This document shows, piece after piece, positions 29,601 through 37,868 of a stretch of DNA of 64,000 nt (position 1 is the first letter of the stretch; each line of letters starts with the position of its first letter). Origin of the DNA: Lysinibacillus pinottii (GTDB lineage Bacteria > Bacillota > Bacilli > Bacillales_A > Planococcaceae); contig NZ_JANTOO010000013.1 of NCBI RefSeq assembly GCF_024753545.1, positions 135,277-199,276 of the forward strand, read 5' to 3'. Below the pieces are notes generated by a model. It was given only the letters and a program-made list of their open reading frames with translations. It made no database searches and was not told the DNA's origin. The translations under genes were made by a program, and so were the position numbers.

Positions 29601-31561
29601 ATGAATTAGTAGAAGTACTAGATACATCAAATAAAACAACGTCGTATAGCTATGATGCCAACAGTAATTTAACATCAGTGATAAATGCTGATGGTAAACA
29701 ACAAATGTCTCTCAGCTATAATGCACAAAATTTCATCGAAAAAGAAACAAATGCCGAGGGATTAATAACGACCTATAATTATAATGCTGATGGAGCATTA
29801 AAAGAGGTTATCAAAGCAACAGGTGCAAAAATCGACTATACTACCTCAACTGATACCAATACACAGATTGTGAAAGTAGATGGGGTTAATCAGTTTTCCA
29901 CCCAAGTAGATGGTTTATCCACTACTGTAACAAATCATACTCTAAACAATCAAAAAGTTACGTATACACAATCAGAAAATGAACTATTACAAAGAGTAGA
30001 CATTAACGCACCTGTAAATCGTTCGATTATGTTTACTTATAAAAATGAGAAAGATTTAGCAAGCATTCAATATGGTACAAATACAATTGAGTATGCATCG
30101 AATGAAAACGGCCAAACAACCGAAGTTACACTCGATGGACAATCTTCAGCGAACTTCATATGGAACAAAAACAACTTATTGGAGAGCACGACTTACCAAA
30201 ATGGTGCAGTTATTTTAAATAAGTATAATGCTGATCAATTACAAGCAGAAATTTTGAAAACCAATAGTACAACAACTTGGCTTCAAAATACGTATGAGTA
30301 TAATAAAAATCAGCAAATTACCAAAGTAACGAACGATGGTGGTACAGTCACTTACATGTACGATGCTTTAAATCAGCTAATTAAAGAACAATACAGTAAT
30401 GGTTTATCCATTTCTTACACCTATGATTCAGTTGGAAACCGTACTTCTAAAGCGACTTTGCAAAACGGTAGTTCAAATACAATTAACTATAGTTATAATA
30501 ATGCGAATCAAATGAAGGCTGCTGGTGAACAGACTTATACTGTAAGTCCTAATGGAAATGTGACAAATGATGGTGTTTTCCAGTATGTTTGGAATGCCTT
30601 TGATCAATTAACAGAAATTAAGTCCCTAACAGGTGCAACAGTTGCATCTTATCGTTATGATGAAAATGGACGTCGTGTATATAGTAAAGATAGTAATGGT
30701 GAAACGTATTATCGTTATAATGGTCTGACAAACCAAGTCTTGTTTGAAGAGGATGCAAGTGGAGTTATTACAAAAAACTTTACCTATGATGATAAAGGTT
30801 CTCCATTAACAATGACATATTTGGGCTCAACATACTACTACTTAACAAATTATCGAGGAGATGTATTAGCATTAACAGATAATAACGGTGACATTGTGGC
30901 GGAATACGCATATGATGCGTGGGGAAATATTATGAGCCAAAAAGGTAATATGGCAACTATTAATCCTTATCGTTATGCAGGTTATCGATATGATGAAAAT
31001 ACTAAACAATACTATTTAATGTCTCGTTACTATAATCCAGATACAGGTGTGTTCTTATCGTTAGATCCAGTACGTGGTGATACAATGAATCCCTTATCGT
31101 TGAATGGTTATAATTATGCGAATAATAATCCAGTGATGAATGTGGACCCTGATGGTGAGATAGCTTGGTGGATAGGTGCAGCAATTACAGGAGGTCTTTT
31201 AAACGCTATGCCTATGCTTTTAAATTATCTAGTTAAACATAAAAACCTAAAAGGTTTTAATTGGGGGAGATTCGGTACAGCTTTTGCTGTAGGTGCCATT
31301 ACCTCCATTGGAGGAATGGGATTATATAGAGCGATTGCTAGCACTGGTGCAGGTTTAATAACTAGAATAATTGCAATGGCTTCATATGGTCCGAAAGCGT
31401 ATATTTTAAATACAATTGCTAGAGGGCAGAAACCAACTTTGAGAGGAGTATATTCATCATACGTTATTTCTGGCATAAGTTCAGGTTTACAAATATTTAA
31501 ACGTTTAAAAGCAATTTATCGATATGGTGGAAAACGGGCTTTACAAAATTATTTAAGATGA
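26690..31561 (+). CDS. WapA/RHS-type YD-repeat surface toxin, intact (unit A)
   Basis: About 1623 residues from a TTG start with an AGGAGG site; a frame from 26654 lacks one. Order: signal peptide (about 1-33, ending A-S-A); Lys-rich region; DNRLRE-type domain (about 300-500, with NSKMEDTTIRKKF and LLKSTSESTMIYKKF); a long array of YD/RHS repeats (about 550-1430); the RHS core (YRYAGYRYDENTKQYYLMSRYYNPDTG, then DPVRGD near 1459, NPVMNVDPDG near 1487); and a variable tip of about 132 residues. The tip is hydrophobic and Gly-rich with putative membrane segments, suggesting a membrane-acting toxin. WapA-type proteins inhibit rival bacteria on contact. The membrane protein just downstream is the likely immunity partner. 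Confidence 0.85.
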   Translation: MVRKIFIQMIVLAMFIAFIPFGNFASNASAAEIQSDKNEQKGKGKGKEKIEVVGERTETSKTYNNLDGTSTTEIYEAPIHFKDDKGNWTDIDNELQKQKNNGKGQYKNKANSFTVTFDEKIKDEANNVQVSEDHYNLDIGLKEIEQKGEVIPAKEVVGVATDNQIQYENVFENISTIYSVGENFVKEDIMISQKPEKGLPQTFSYQLSLENLSYEQINNQIFLKDASTGEMKYVIEAPFMYDAYKPAGYQSIDSVNSIPEEAKSYDITLKTRKENNTLWIDLIPDAAWLQDKERQYPIVIDPTIVRIQGNSKMEDTTIRKKFPTQTGGNDTELGTGTATDGNIVRSLLKFDVTPIPEKSIIMSADVSLYLSSTNDPTPINLSMHAMKRSWDENTATWNNYSTAGGWTTVGGDYNTTPLSTVTGVSSVPSNVEEGIKRWSIPTNMVSGWLYNPESNLGLLLKSTSESTMIYKKFISSESTTNPLAYKPKLVVTYKTPNRLGLENYWDYSTHDISNGTNYVNLGTNNNVVQYTDFSLFNYGGFGLDFTRTYNSKDFEKSPFGYGWSFTGSEKLFYNDKYFNVEYKDADGTVHAYSWDGDKYIAPVGNYDSLVMVDKYTFKLTSKTGITTTFKVRESTSDTDIEVAYITEQKDLNNNTITYTYNTSNELTSITTNLGTKLLFTYTNGLITNAKYNDQEIIYTYTDGNLTRALVKKDDTTSTPTSFYYTTNGQLTKVIDSRQKIMLYGYDSELDLVSVTEPSLDGQVASTTEYSLDRTNNIVSVTSPEGTVTRYGLNNNFSVTKIFDPSGDTTTYTLDENSYNVFLQKIVYLDGSTYTKNFKYDTKGNIISTTDSKGVTESYTYDQYSNLLTQSDANQQTTTNTYENGNLKTSTTPKGDTTTYTYNDHGDMTQVKYPDGKIETYNTNYVNNQKTTTYRDNQLDITTITTTDFHGNILSYQDGNGEITRYSYNLKNELVEVLDTSNKTTSYSYDANSNLTSVINADGKQQMSLSYNAQNFIEKETNAEGLITTYNYNADGALKEVIKATGAKIDYTTSTDTNTQIVKVDGVNQFSTQVDGLSTTVTNHTLNNQKVTYTQSENELLQRVDINAPVNRSIMFTYKNEKDLASIQYGTNTIEYASNENGQTTEVTLDGQSSANFIWNKNNLLESTTYQNGAVILNKYNADQLQAEILKTNSTTTWLQNTYEYNKNQQITKVTNDGGTVTYMYDALNQLIKEQYSNGLSISYTYDSVGNRTSKATLQNGSSNTINYSYNNANQMKAAGEQTYTVSPNGNVTNDGVFQYVWNAFDQLTEIKSLTGATVASYRYDENGRRVYSKDSNGETYYRYNGLTNQVLFEEDASGVITKNFTYDDKGSPLTMTYLGSTYYYLTNYRGDVLALTDNNGDIVAEYAYDAWGNIMSQKGNMATINPYRYAGYRYDENTKQYYLMSRYYNPDTGVFLSLDPVRGDTMNPLSLNGYNYANNNPVMNVDPDGEIAWWIGAAITGGLLNAMPMLLNYLVKHKNLKGFNWGRFGTAFAVGAITSIGGMGLYRAIASTGAGLITRIIAMASYGPKAYILNTIARGQKPTLRGVYSSYVISGISSGLQIFKRLKAIYRYGGKRALQNYLR

Positions 31562-31581
31562 AATAGTGAGGTGAAAGTATA

Positions 31582-31839
31582 ATGAAAATTATCATCCTTT
31601 TATTAGGAATTGCCATTACAGTTATAGGAATAATTTATTCGAAAAGTTATCATGAAAAGAACTTTACAAAATCATATGCATCAAGTTCTTCAACTTCGAG
31701 TATTAATGATAGTATAATTTTGGGCGCTCTCTATTTCTTAATAGGATTCTTACTGTCTATTTCACCTTGGTATATAGTTAAATCTTTATTGATAGGGGTA
31801 GGGGTTTTCTTTATTAGTTTATCTCTATTTTATATGTGA
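31582..31839 (+). CDS. Small membrane protein, probable immunity to RHS-A tip
   Basis: An 85-residue protein with membrane segments at about residues 3-20, 46-62 and 66-84 and a Ser-rich loop between. It starts 20 bases after the RHS-A stop with a GAGGTGAAAG ribosome site. I do not recognise the family. Location directly after a variable toxin tip, and membrane nature matching a membrane-active tip, suggest an immunity role by established polymorphic-toxin logic; this is inference. Confidence 0.6.
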   Translation: MKIIILLLGIAITVIGIIYSKSYHEKNFTKSYASSSSTSSINDSIILGALYFLIGFLLSISPWYIVKSLLIGVGVFFISLSLFYM

Positions 31840-32110
31840 TAAGTTCTACTAATACTTCTAGAGCCTGAAGAAACAAAATGGTTAGACTCAGTAAATGATG
31901 GTTGGTGTGATTTTCTGTAAAGAATCCTTGAAGTTTCTTTTAACTTTATTTATTCAGCAATTGGGCGCTTTCCTGGAAACAAGGGAAGTGCCTTTTTAAT
32001 TAATTAGAGTGGAACTATCAATATTTTTTAGGTTGTTGAATATCCTTATATGGAAAAAATTCACATTGAACATAATAGAATCAATAATAGATTTATAGGT
32101 GGGAGAGTGA

Positions 32111-32440
32111 AAGACACATGTTAATTGGAGAGTCCCTGTAAACCTCGGTGAAAAAATAGCAAGTTCAGCATTATCCTTTATCGCAGGTTCATTAGCATTT
32201 AAAAAAATTGCGAATAAAAAAATTAGCTCTTTTACGGCTTATAAGGCTCAAGTGCGAAGCTTTGCGAATACATTTAGTAAGTCATTAATAAGGTACGCAA
32301 AGAAAAGCTTAGTAACTGCACTAGGCAAAAGAGCGGCTTCTATGATGATTGGGGGCTTAGGAGGAGTTTTCATTCAAGAGATGGTTGTATTCACTTACTG
32401 GACTGTAGTATACGCAGTAAACTACAAACCAAAGAAATGA
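32111..32440 (+). pseudogene. Orphan RHS toxin tip
   Basis: An open frame without a usable start (stop at 32108), reading VNWRVPVNLGEKIASSALSF and later FSKSLIRYAKKSLVTALGKR and GGLGGVFIQEMVVFTYW, about 107 residues. It is basic then hydrophobic, as in tips of unit A. It lies downstream of an intact RHS gene with an immunity-like gene after it, the usual arrangement of silent tip cassettes that can recombine onto the RHS core. No RHS core sequence precedes it here. Confidence 0.5.
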
Positions 32441-32450
32441 GGCGAGCTTT

Positions 32451-32696
32451 GTGATATTTTTTAGTACAGGATTATTAATAGTAGGGACCATACTTGCAAT
32501 AATAAAAAAAAGTCTATATCCGTTCATTGTAGTACTTATCTATGGAAGTGTTGCATTACTATTTGATTTATTCCAATTTATGCTCGGTTTTTTAGGAGAT
32601 AATTGGGTATTTCATCTAGTTATTCCTTTTATAATTACAGCAATAGCACTTTATATTGCAAACAGATTAATCGAAAAAATGGACTGGCAGTATTAA
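32451..32696 (+). CDS. Small membrane protein, partner of the orphan tip
   Basis: An 81-residue protein from a GTG start, ten bases after the orphan tip, with ATGAGGCGAG as ribosome site. Three hydrophobic segments (about 2-18, 22-46, 52-72) and the ending NRLIEKMDWQY. A decayed relative ending KRLIEKMNCS lies at 57793-57891, so this family recurs in the island. Immunity function is inferred from position. Confidence 0.55.
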   Translation: MIFFSTGLLIVGTILAIIKKSLYPFIVVLIYGSVALLFDLFQFMLGFLGDNWVFHLVIPFIITAIALYIANRLIEKMDWQY

Positions 32697-32776
32697 TAAT
32701 CCATGTAACATTATCTATCCAGTTGGCCTCAATTCTCTCTAAAATTGTTTTATCAAGAGGGGGCCTTATAAAAAGT

Positions 32777-32820
32777 AGAGCATAAAATATCCAATTGGGT
32801 TTTTATGCTCTGCTTTTTTT
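32777..32820 (+). terminator. First of three stacked terminators
   Basis: AGAGCATAAAA pairs with TTTTATGCTCT and is followed by GC and seven T residues. Confidence 0.8.
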
Positions 32821-32949
32821 AATTATGAAGAACAGGGGGTTGGTCCAAAAAGCTCTTTTATATAAAAAGCTCTTTTAATTTTATTGGTACCAAACAGCTT
32901 GAATTATTCCTATTGTTGTAGATTGATAATTGTAATAAAGTTTGATTAA

Positions 32950-32992
32950 AAACATCTCACCACTATAGATTTTTAGAGATGAGATGTTTTTA
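32950..32992. terminator. Second stacked terminator
   Basis: AAACATCTCA pairs with TGAGATGTTT across a 22-base loop and is followed by T residues. Confidence 0.65.
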
Positions 32993-33094
32993 TTAGAAAA
33001 TTTATGATAGTATCGCTTTGAGATTGTAAAGAAATGTACTTAAACTAACGGGGCAGGTTAGCTGAGCAAGAGTAATATAGATTAAGGGGGAAAC

Positions 33095-33126
33095 AAACAA
33101 ACAGGGTAAAGAACCCTGTTTGTTTT
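33095..33126 (+). terminator. Third stacked terminator
   Basis: AAACAAACAGGGT pairs with ACCCTGTTTGTTT around a four-base loop, then TT GATT. Confidence 0.7.
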
Positions 33127-33661
33127 GATTCACTTCGAGAGTTAGAGATATATTGTATGTAAAATGCTTATGTTAAAATTTGTAAATCATAATTTGTATC
33201 AAAGGGCATTCTATAACGGACGATATAGATATAAAAGAGGATAAAAAGGCAACCATATTAACCATTGGTTCTAGTAAGCTGGGACTTTGGAAAATGACAT
33301 TCTAACAGGATTGTTTAGTCTTTTTTTGATTTAACTAAATATTAAGCCAATTGAATATTTTCTTTATCTATTATTAGACTCTATTTTTGCTTTTCATTAA
33401 AATTTTGAAGTATTAGGCTATACTAGGAAATTAATTTGAAATAAATAATTTGTTTATGATTTTAAAAATTCAAAAATGACGTATTTGTTGTATATATTTC
33501 TTTATTGCGTGCATGCTATAAAAAGTTATTTGCAGATGTATGGAAATCACAAACGATTAATTAAGAAAGTGGATTTCCTTTGAATGCAATTATTAAAAGC
33601 CCTATTATTTTTATCAATTATCACAAAACTTAAAGACAGGCAACAATAACAATATACTACG
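33127..33661. other. AT-rich region before the cryptic S-layer gene
   Basis: No gene is seen. The sequence is very AT-rich and lacks the promoter-rich leader, ribosome site, signal-peptide and SLH-coding sequence that precede the same S-layer domains in slpC. The junction to S-layer homology is at about 33695. Confidence 0.6.
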
Positions 33662-35958
33662 ATGGAACTGCAGGAATCCCTCAATAGGATAAGCGCAACA
33701 AACTTCACATTAGATGGAAAAGCGTACTTCGGAAATGTTGTTATGGGTGCTGGTAATAAATCAGTTATCTTAACACCTTACACTACTTCAACTCTTTCTG
33801 TTGGAGATCACAAACTTACTGTTTCTGGTGTAAAAGACTACGCTGAGTTTGTTTCATTAAATTCAACACATGAATTCACAGTTGTTGAAGATAAAGAAGC
33901 ACCAACAATAAAAGAAGCTACTGCAACACTTGAAACTGTTACATTAACATTCTCAGAAGATGTTGATATGGACACTGTAAAAGCTTCTAATGTTTATTGG
34001 AAATCTGGAGATTCTAAGAAAGAAGCATCTGAATTCGAGCGTATTGCCGATAATAAATACAAATTCGTATTCAAAGGCGCTGAAAAAACTCTTCCAACTG
34101 GAAAAGTAGATGTGTATGTAGAAGACGTTAAAGATTACTCTGATAACAAAATTGCTAAAGATACAAAAGTTACTGTAACTCCTGAAATCGATCAAACTCG
34201 TCCAGAAGTAAGAAAAGTAACTTCTGTTGATGAAAAAACTATCAAAGTTACATTCTCTAAAACTGTTGATAAAGAAACTGCAGAAAAAGCAGGCAACTAC
34301 ACAATTACAGACAAAGACGGTAAAGTAGTTTCTGTTGATAAAGTAACTGTTGATTCAAAAGATTCTAAATCTGTAATTATTGACCTATACTCAAAAGTAA
34401 GTGTTGGTGAAAATACAATTACAATTAAGAATGTTAAAGATGCAACAAAACTTAACAATACAATGCTAGATTACACTGGTAAATTTACAAGATCAGATAA
34501 AGAAGGTCCAAAATTCGAAACTGTAATCAATGCTGATGCAAAAGCTAAAAAAGTTGTATTAAAATTCAACAAAAAAATGGATGCAGCATCTTTAGCTGAC
34601 TCTTCGAACTACCTAGTTCGTATCGATGGTACTTTACAAACATTAACAGATGATGTTGCTACACTTTCAGTTTCAAACGATGCTACAGTAGTAACTATTA
34701 CTTTTGCAGAGACAATTAAAGGAAATGATGTTGTATTTGCTACAGGTAAAACATCTGGTAAAGCTAATGTACATGAATTACAAGTTCTTGGAGTAAAAGA
34801 TACTTCTGGTAACGTGCATGATAAATTTAATGGTAAAGATAATATCATTGATTTAACAGTAGGAACTACGAAACTAGCACTTGCTCAAATCGACAAAGAT
34901 TATGATGCAAAATACACAGCAGAATTAGTTGATAGAAAAACTGTAAAAGTTAAATTCTCAACAGTTATTAAATCAGCATCTTCTAATGCATTTACTTCTA
35001 ATACACATAAAATTGATTCAATTCAAGTGGATGGAACTTCAACTGTTACAGTTAAATTCAAAGATGAAATTAAAACAGATGGTTCTGATTTAAATTTAGT
35101 AGCGAATTTATCTAAATTTGTTGATGTTGCTGATAACGAAGGACCAGTTAGAGAAGAAACAATTTCTCCTACTACAAACTTATTAGATTCTGTTGCACCA
35201 GTTCTTGATGGAGAGCCTGTTGTTAAAGATGCAACAATTACTTTCACTTTCTCAGAAAGTTTAAAAGCTGGTGGTAGTGATGATGTTTTAGCTACAGATC
35301 TTACTGTAACTCGTGTATCTGATAATAAAGATTTAGCAATTTCAGATTACACTGTTGCTGTAAATGATAAAAAACAAGTTGTTATTACACTTAGTGACAA
35401 ACGTGAAGCTGCAACTGCTTATAAAGTTACAGTGAAAAATGCTAAATATATCATTGATACAAGTGATAAAAAGAATGCAATTGCTGATTTCAGCAAAACA
35501 ACAGCTGATAAAGTTCAAACTGATTCAACTATCGGTGAGAACACTGCAGCTGAAGCACTTAAAGTATTAAACAAAGCTATTGATGATAAAAAAGCAACTT
35601 TAGCACAATATACTGCAGTAGGAATTACAAAACTTGATTCAACTAATTTTGCAGCTGTGAATGCAGCAGCAGCAGCAGTACTTGCTGATTTAAATACTGC
35701 TAAAACAGCGGTTGAAGGTGCTACTTATACACTAGAAGCTACTGATACAAGTGTTACAGCAGCAGCAAAAGTAAAAGCAGCAGTAGAAGCTTTATCAGCA
35801 GTTAGCTCTAAATCATTTGCAGTTGCTGTAACAGAGGTTAGCTTCTCTGCAGCAAACCTGGAACAACTGATGGTGAATATAAATTTACTGTTAAATTAAC
35901 AGCAGTTGATTCTCAAAATGTAACTACATCAACTGTGGATGTAGTAATTCCAAAATAA
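33662..35958 (+). pseudogene. Cryptic second S-layer gene lacking anchor domains
   Basis: The 745-residue frame (33662-35899) matches slpC from about its residue 395 (TNFTLDGKAYFGNVVMGAG) through the lattice domains, at very high identity, then diverges in the last third. The first 394 residues, with signal peptide and three SLH domains, are missing and no ribosome site precedes the ATG. Near 35860 a one-base loss ends the frame early; in the shifted frame the natural end reads EYKFTVKLTAVDSQ to VVIPK, stop at 35958. A related cryptic gene for an 80-kDa protein was described next to the 125-kDa S-layer gene of B. sphaericus 2362, and this fits it. Confidence 0.85.
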
Positions 35959-36026
35959 TTAGTCTGTGATATCAGATTCTAACACAATTCATCTGACAAT
36001 TAATTGAAATTTCAGAATGTGAGAGT

Positions 36027-36062
36027 GCCCTACATAGCTTCGGCTGTGTAGGGCTTTTCTTT
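36027..36062 (+). terminator. Terminator after the cryptic S-layer gene
   Basis: GCCCTACATAG and CTGTGTAGGGC pair around a short CTTCGG-type loop, followed by TTTTCTTTTT. Confidence 0.88.
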
Positions 36063-36214
36063 TTCACCGCAACAAAGCATATTACATACTTTCCTTGAAT
36101 GGGCTTTAACATCTAAATTAGATGTTGGTAATTTGAGTATTTACTAAACCATACCAGGAGTGAATTATATGGGAGAAAATCAAAGGAAAGTACCTGCAAC
36201 ACGTATTCAGTGAG

Positions 36215-36565
36215 TTGCTATTGTATTTGAATGAAAAGGTCCTCAACAAAGGAAGATGTGTTCGCCAGAAGACAAAGCAACTATCATTTGGGCTTGAATA
36301 GTGACAGAGAGCGATTTGTTGTTTTGTAATCGATGTACTCGGTCAGTCATTCTTATTCCTGGTGGAGACCTAAGGAAACCGAAATAAGGGATGGAAGTAG
36401 CGGATCGTTTGAAGTCTTGTTAGAAGATGTGTGTCAGTATCCGTGAGGCTAATAAGATGGCAGCGGATTAGTAGTAGTGTGGATTACTAGCCGTTTAGAC
36501 TTGTATGGTAACATATGAGAAGAAGAAAAATAGCAGGGGCGAAGAAACCCAGTCAGTGGTAGATC
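36215..36565 (+). ncRNA. Intron-like structured element, copy 2
   Basis: Second copy of the element at 22390, clearly alike from about 36340 on (TCTTATTCCTGG, then CCTAAGGAAACC and TTGTATGGTAACATATGAG) to GTGGTAGATC. The upstream third differs, so the copies are cut at different points. It again lies after the terminator of an S-layer gene. Same interpretation and caveats as copy 1. Confidence 0.4.
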
Positions 36566-36905
36566 TATAAGAAACTTATTTCCCTAAAATTTGTTTCTTT
36601 TAAAAGTTAAATTCAGAGACAATCATATTATAGGATTGTCTCTTTTTTTATTTTGTATTTACTCAATGAAAGAATGTAAATTTTGGATAGAAGAATGCTC
36701 ATTCTAGTTAATATAGAGAGATTCCATGTATGTTTATTATATTTCTTAACCAATGTAATCTGATTTTTAATACAAACCTTCTCTGAATAAAGCAATAAAT
36801 AAGCAATAGAAAACTCTTGAAAATTTAATTCTTAAGTATTTAATGCTTGAATAACTTTAATGAAAAAAGGAGATGAATAAGTAAAAATTATTAGGTAGGT
36901 TAAAT

Positions 36906-37106
36906 ATGGAATTTTATAAAGAAAAAGAAATCTTTTGCTACAGTTGCCGTAAAAAAACTATATTTACTTATAAAAATATGCATAAAAAGAACGGGGTAGA
37001 TAGCCATTGTAGTGAGTGTTCTGGTATTTGGTTTGAATGGCAAAATAGAGCTGTTGAGAGGGAAATGGAAAAGTGGATTGACTATAATAAACATCTTATC
37101 AAATGA
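36906..37106 (+). CDS. Small zinc-ribbon-like protein
   Basis: A 66-residue protein with two knuckles, C-Y-S-C near residue 11 and C-S-E-C near residue 36, in a charged, aromatic setting (GIWFEWQNRAVEREMEKW). It could bind one zinc ion. Start ATG after AGGTAGGT. It overlaps the next ORF as ATGA. I know no function; its only other copy here is the broken one in module A. Confidence 0.5.
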   Translation: MEFYKEKEIFCYSCRKKTIFTYKNMHKKNGVDSHCSECSGIWFEWQNRAVEREMEKWIDYNKHLIK

Positions 37107-37333
37107 CTAAATGGTATTTTTGGTCGCTGAAAATTTACCTGATTCGTAAACAACTTGGGTCAACTCCAGCGAAAGCCACTAGCTATTTAGGGTTGCTAAA
37201 TCGATCTATTCACCAATTTCATATAATAGATGCTCTTTGTATTGAAGAAGGATATTTATATACATATCAAGACCTAAAATATGACTCTGGTAAACAGTTT
37301 TTTCAAAAGGATTACGAGCTGCAGTGGCTTTAA
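37103..37333 (+). CDS. Hypothetical 76-residue ORF overlapping the zinc-ribbon gene
   Basis: Reads MTKWYFWSLKIYLIRKQLGS and ends FFQKDYELQWL. Start overlaps the zinc-ribbon stop by four bases, which suggests coupling. Aromatic-rich, no clear membrane segment. Unrecognised; could be a fragment of an older gene. Confidence 0.35.
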   Translation: MTKWYFWSLKIYLIRKQLGSTPAKATSYLGLLNRSIHQFHIIDALCIEEGYLYTYQDLKYDSGKQFFQKDYELQWL

Positions 37334-37604
37334 ACTGTAAAGCTTTTTTATTTGCCCATTTAATGCATCTACCCTTACATGGCTCATTAATTTTGTCTGT
37401 AATCGATTACTCACTCACTTGCTTTAAAATAACTTCTGATGAAGAGAACTCTGAAGAGTTAATAGTGAAATGGATGTAAGTCATATAATCAAGCGGGAAA
37501 ATTTCTGAATAGATTATTTTTGAAGATTCAACAAAGTTGGTAATCCTTTTTCTTATCAAGGTGCCAAATCCATAAAAGATAAACGCTTTCAAAGGAATAG
37601 TTAG

Positions 37605-37649
37605 AATATAAGACCATTAAGGAAGTAATTTCCTAGATGGTCTTATATT
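37605..37649. promoter_or_regulatory. Conserved hairpin in the RHS leader, copy B
   Basis: Counterpart of the hairpin at 26426: outer arms AATATAAGACCA and TGGTCTTATATT are unchanged, while the inner stem has substitutions (AAGGAAGT, ATTTCCTA). Confidence 0.5.
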
Positions 37650-37868
37650 GCTATGTTGTTCTTTTTTAGTAGGTCGTTATTACTTGGATTACTTGATGCG
37701 GTTCAAGTGAAAGAGACCATATTATTTGCAGAACAAATCTTAGGTCTTTTCGATTTTTTATAACCAAAATGTGCTAGTGAAAATGAACAGTTTAGCACCA
37801 TCCTATCAGTGATTGTCTGGCTATAATAGATATTGTTTGAAAATTCACAAGAATTAGGAGGGAACAAA

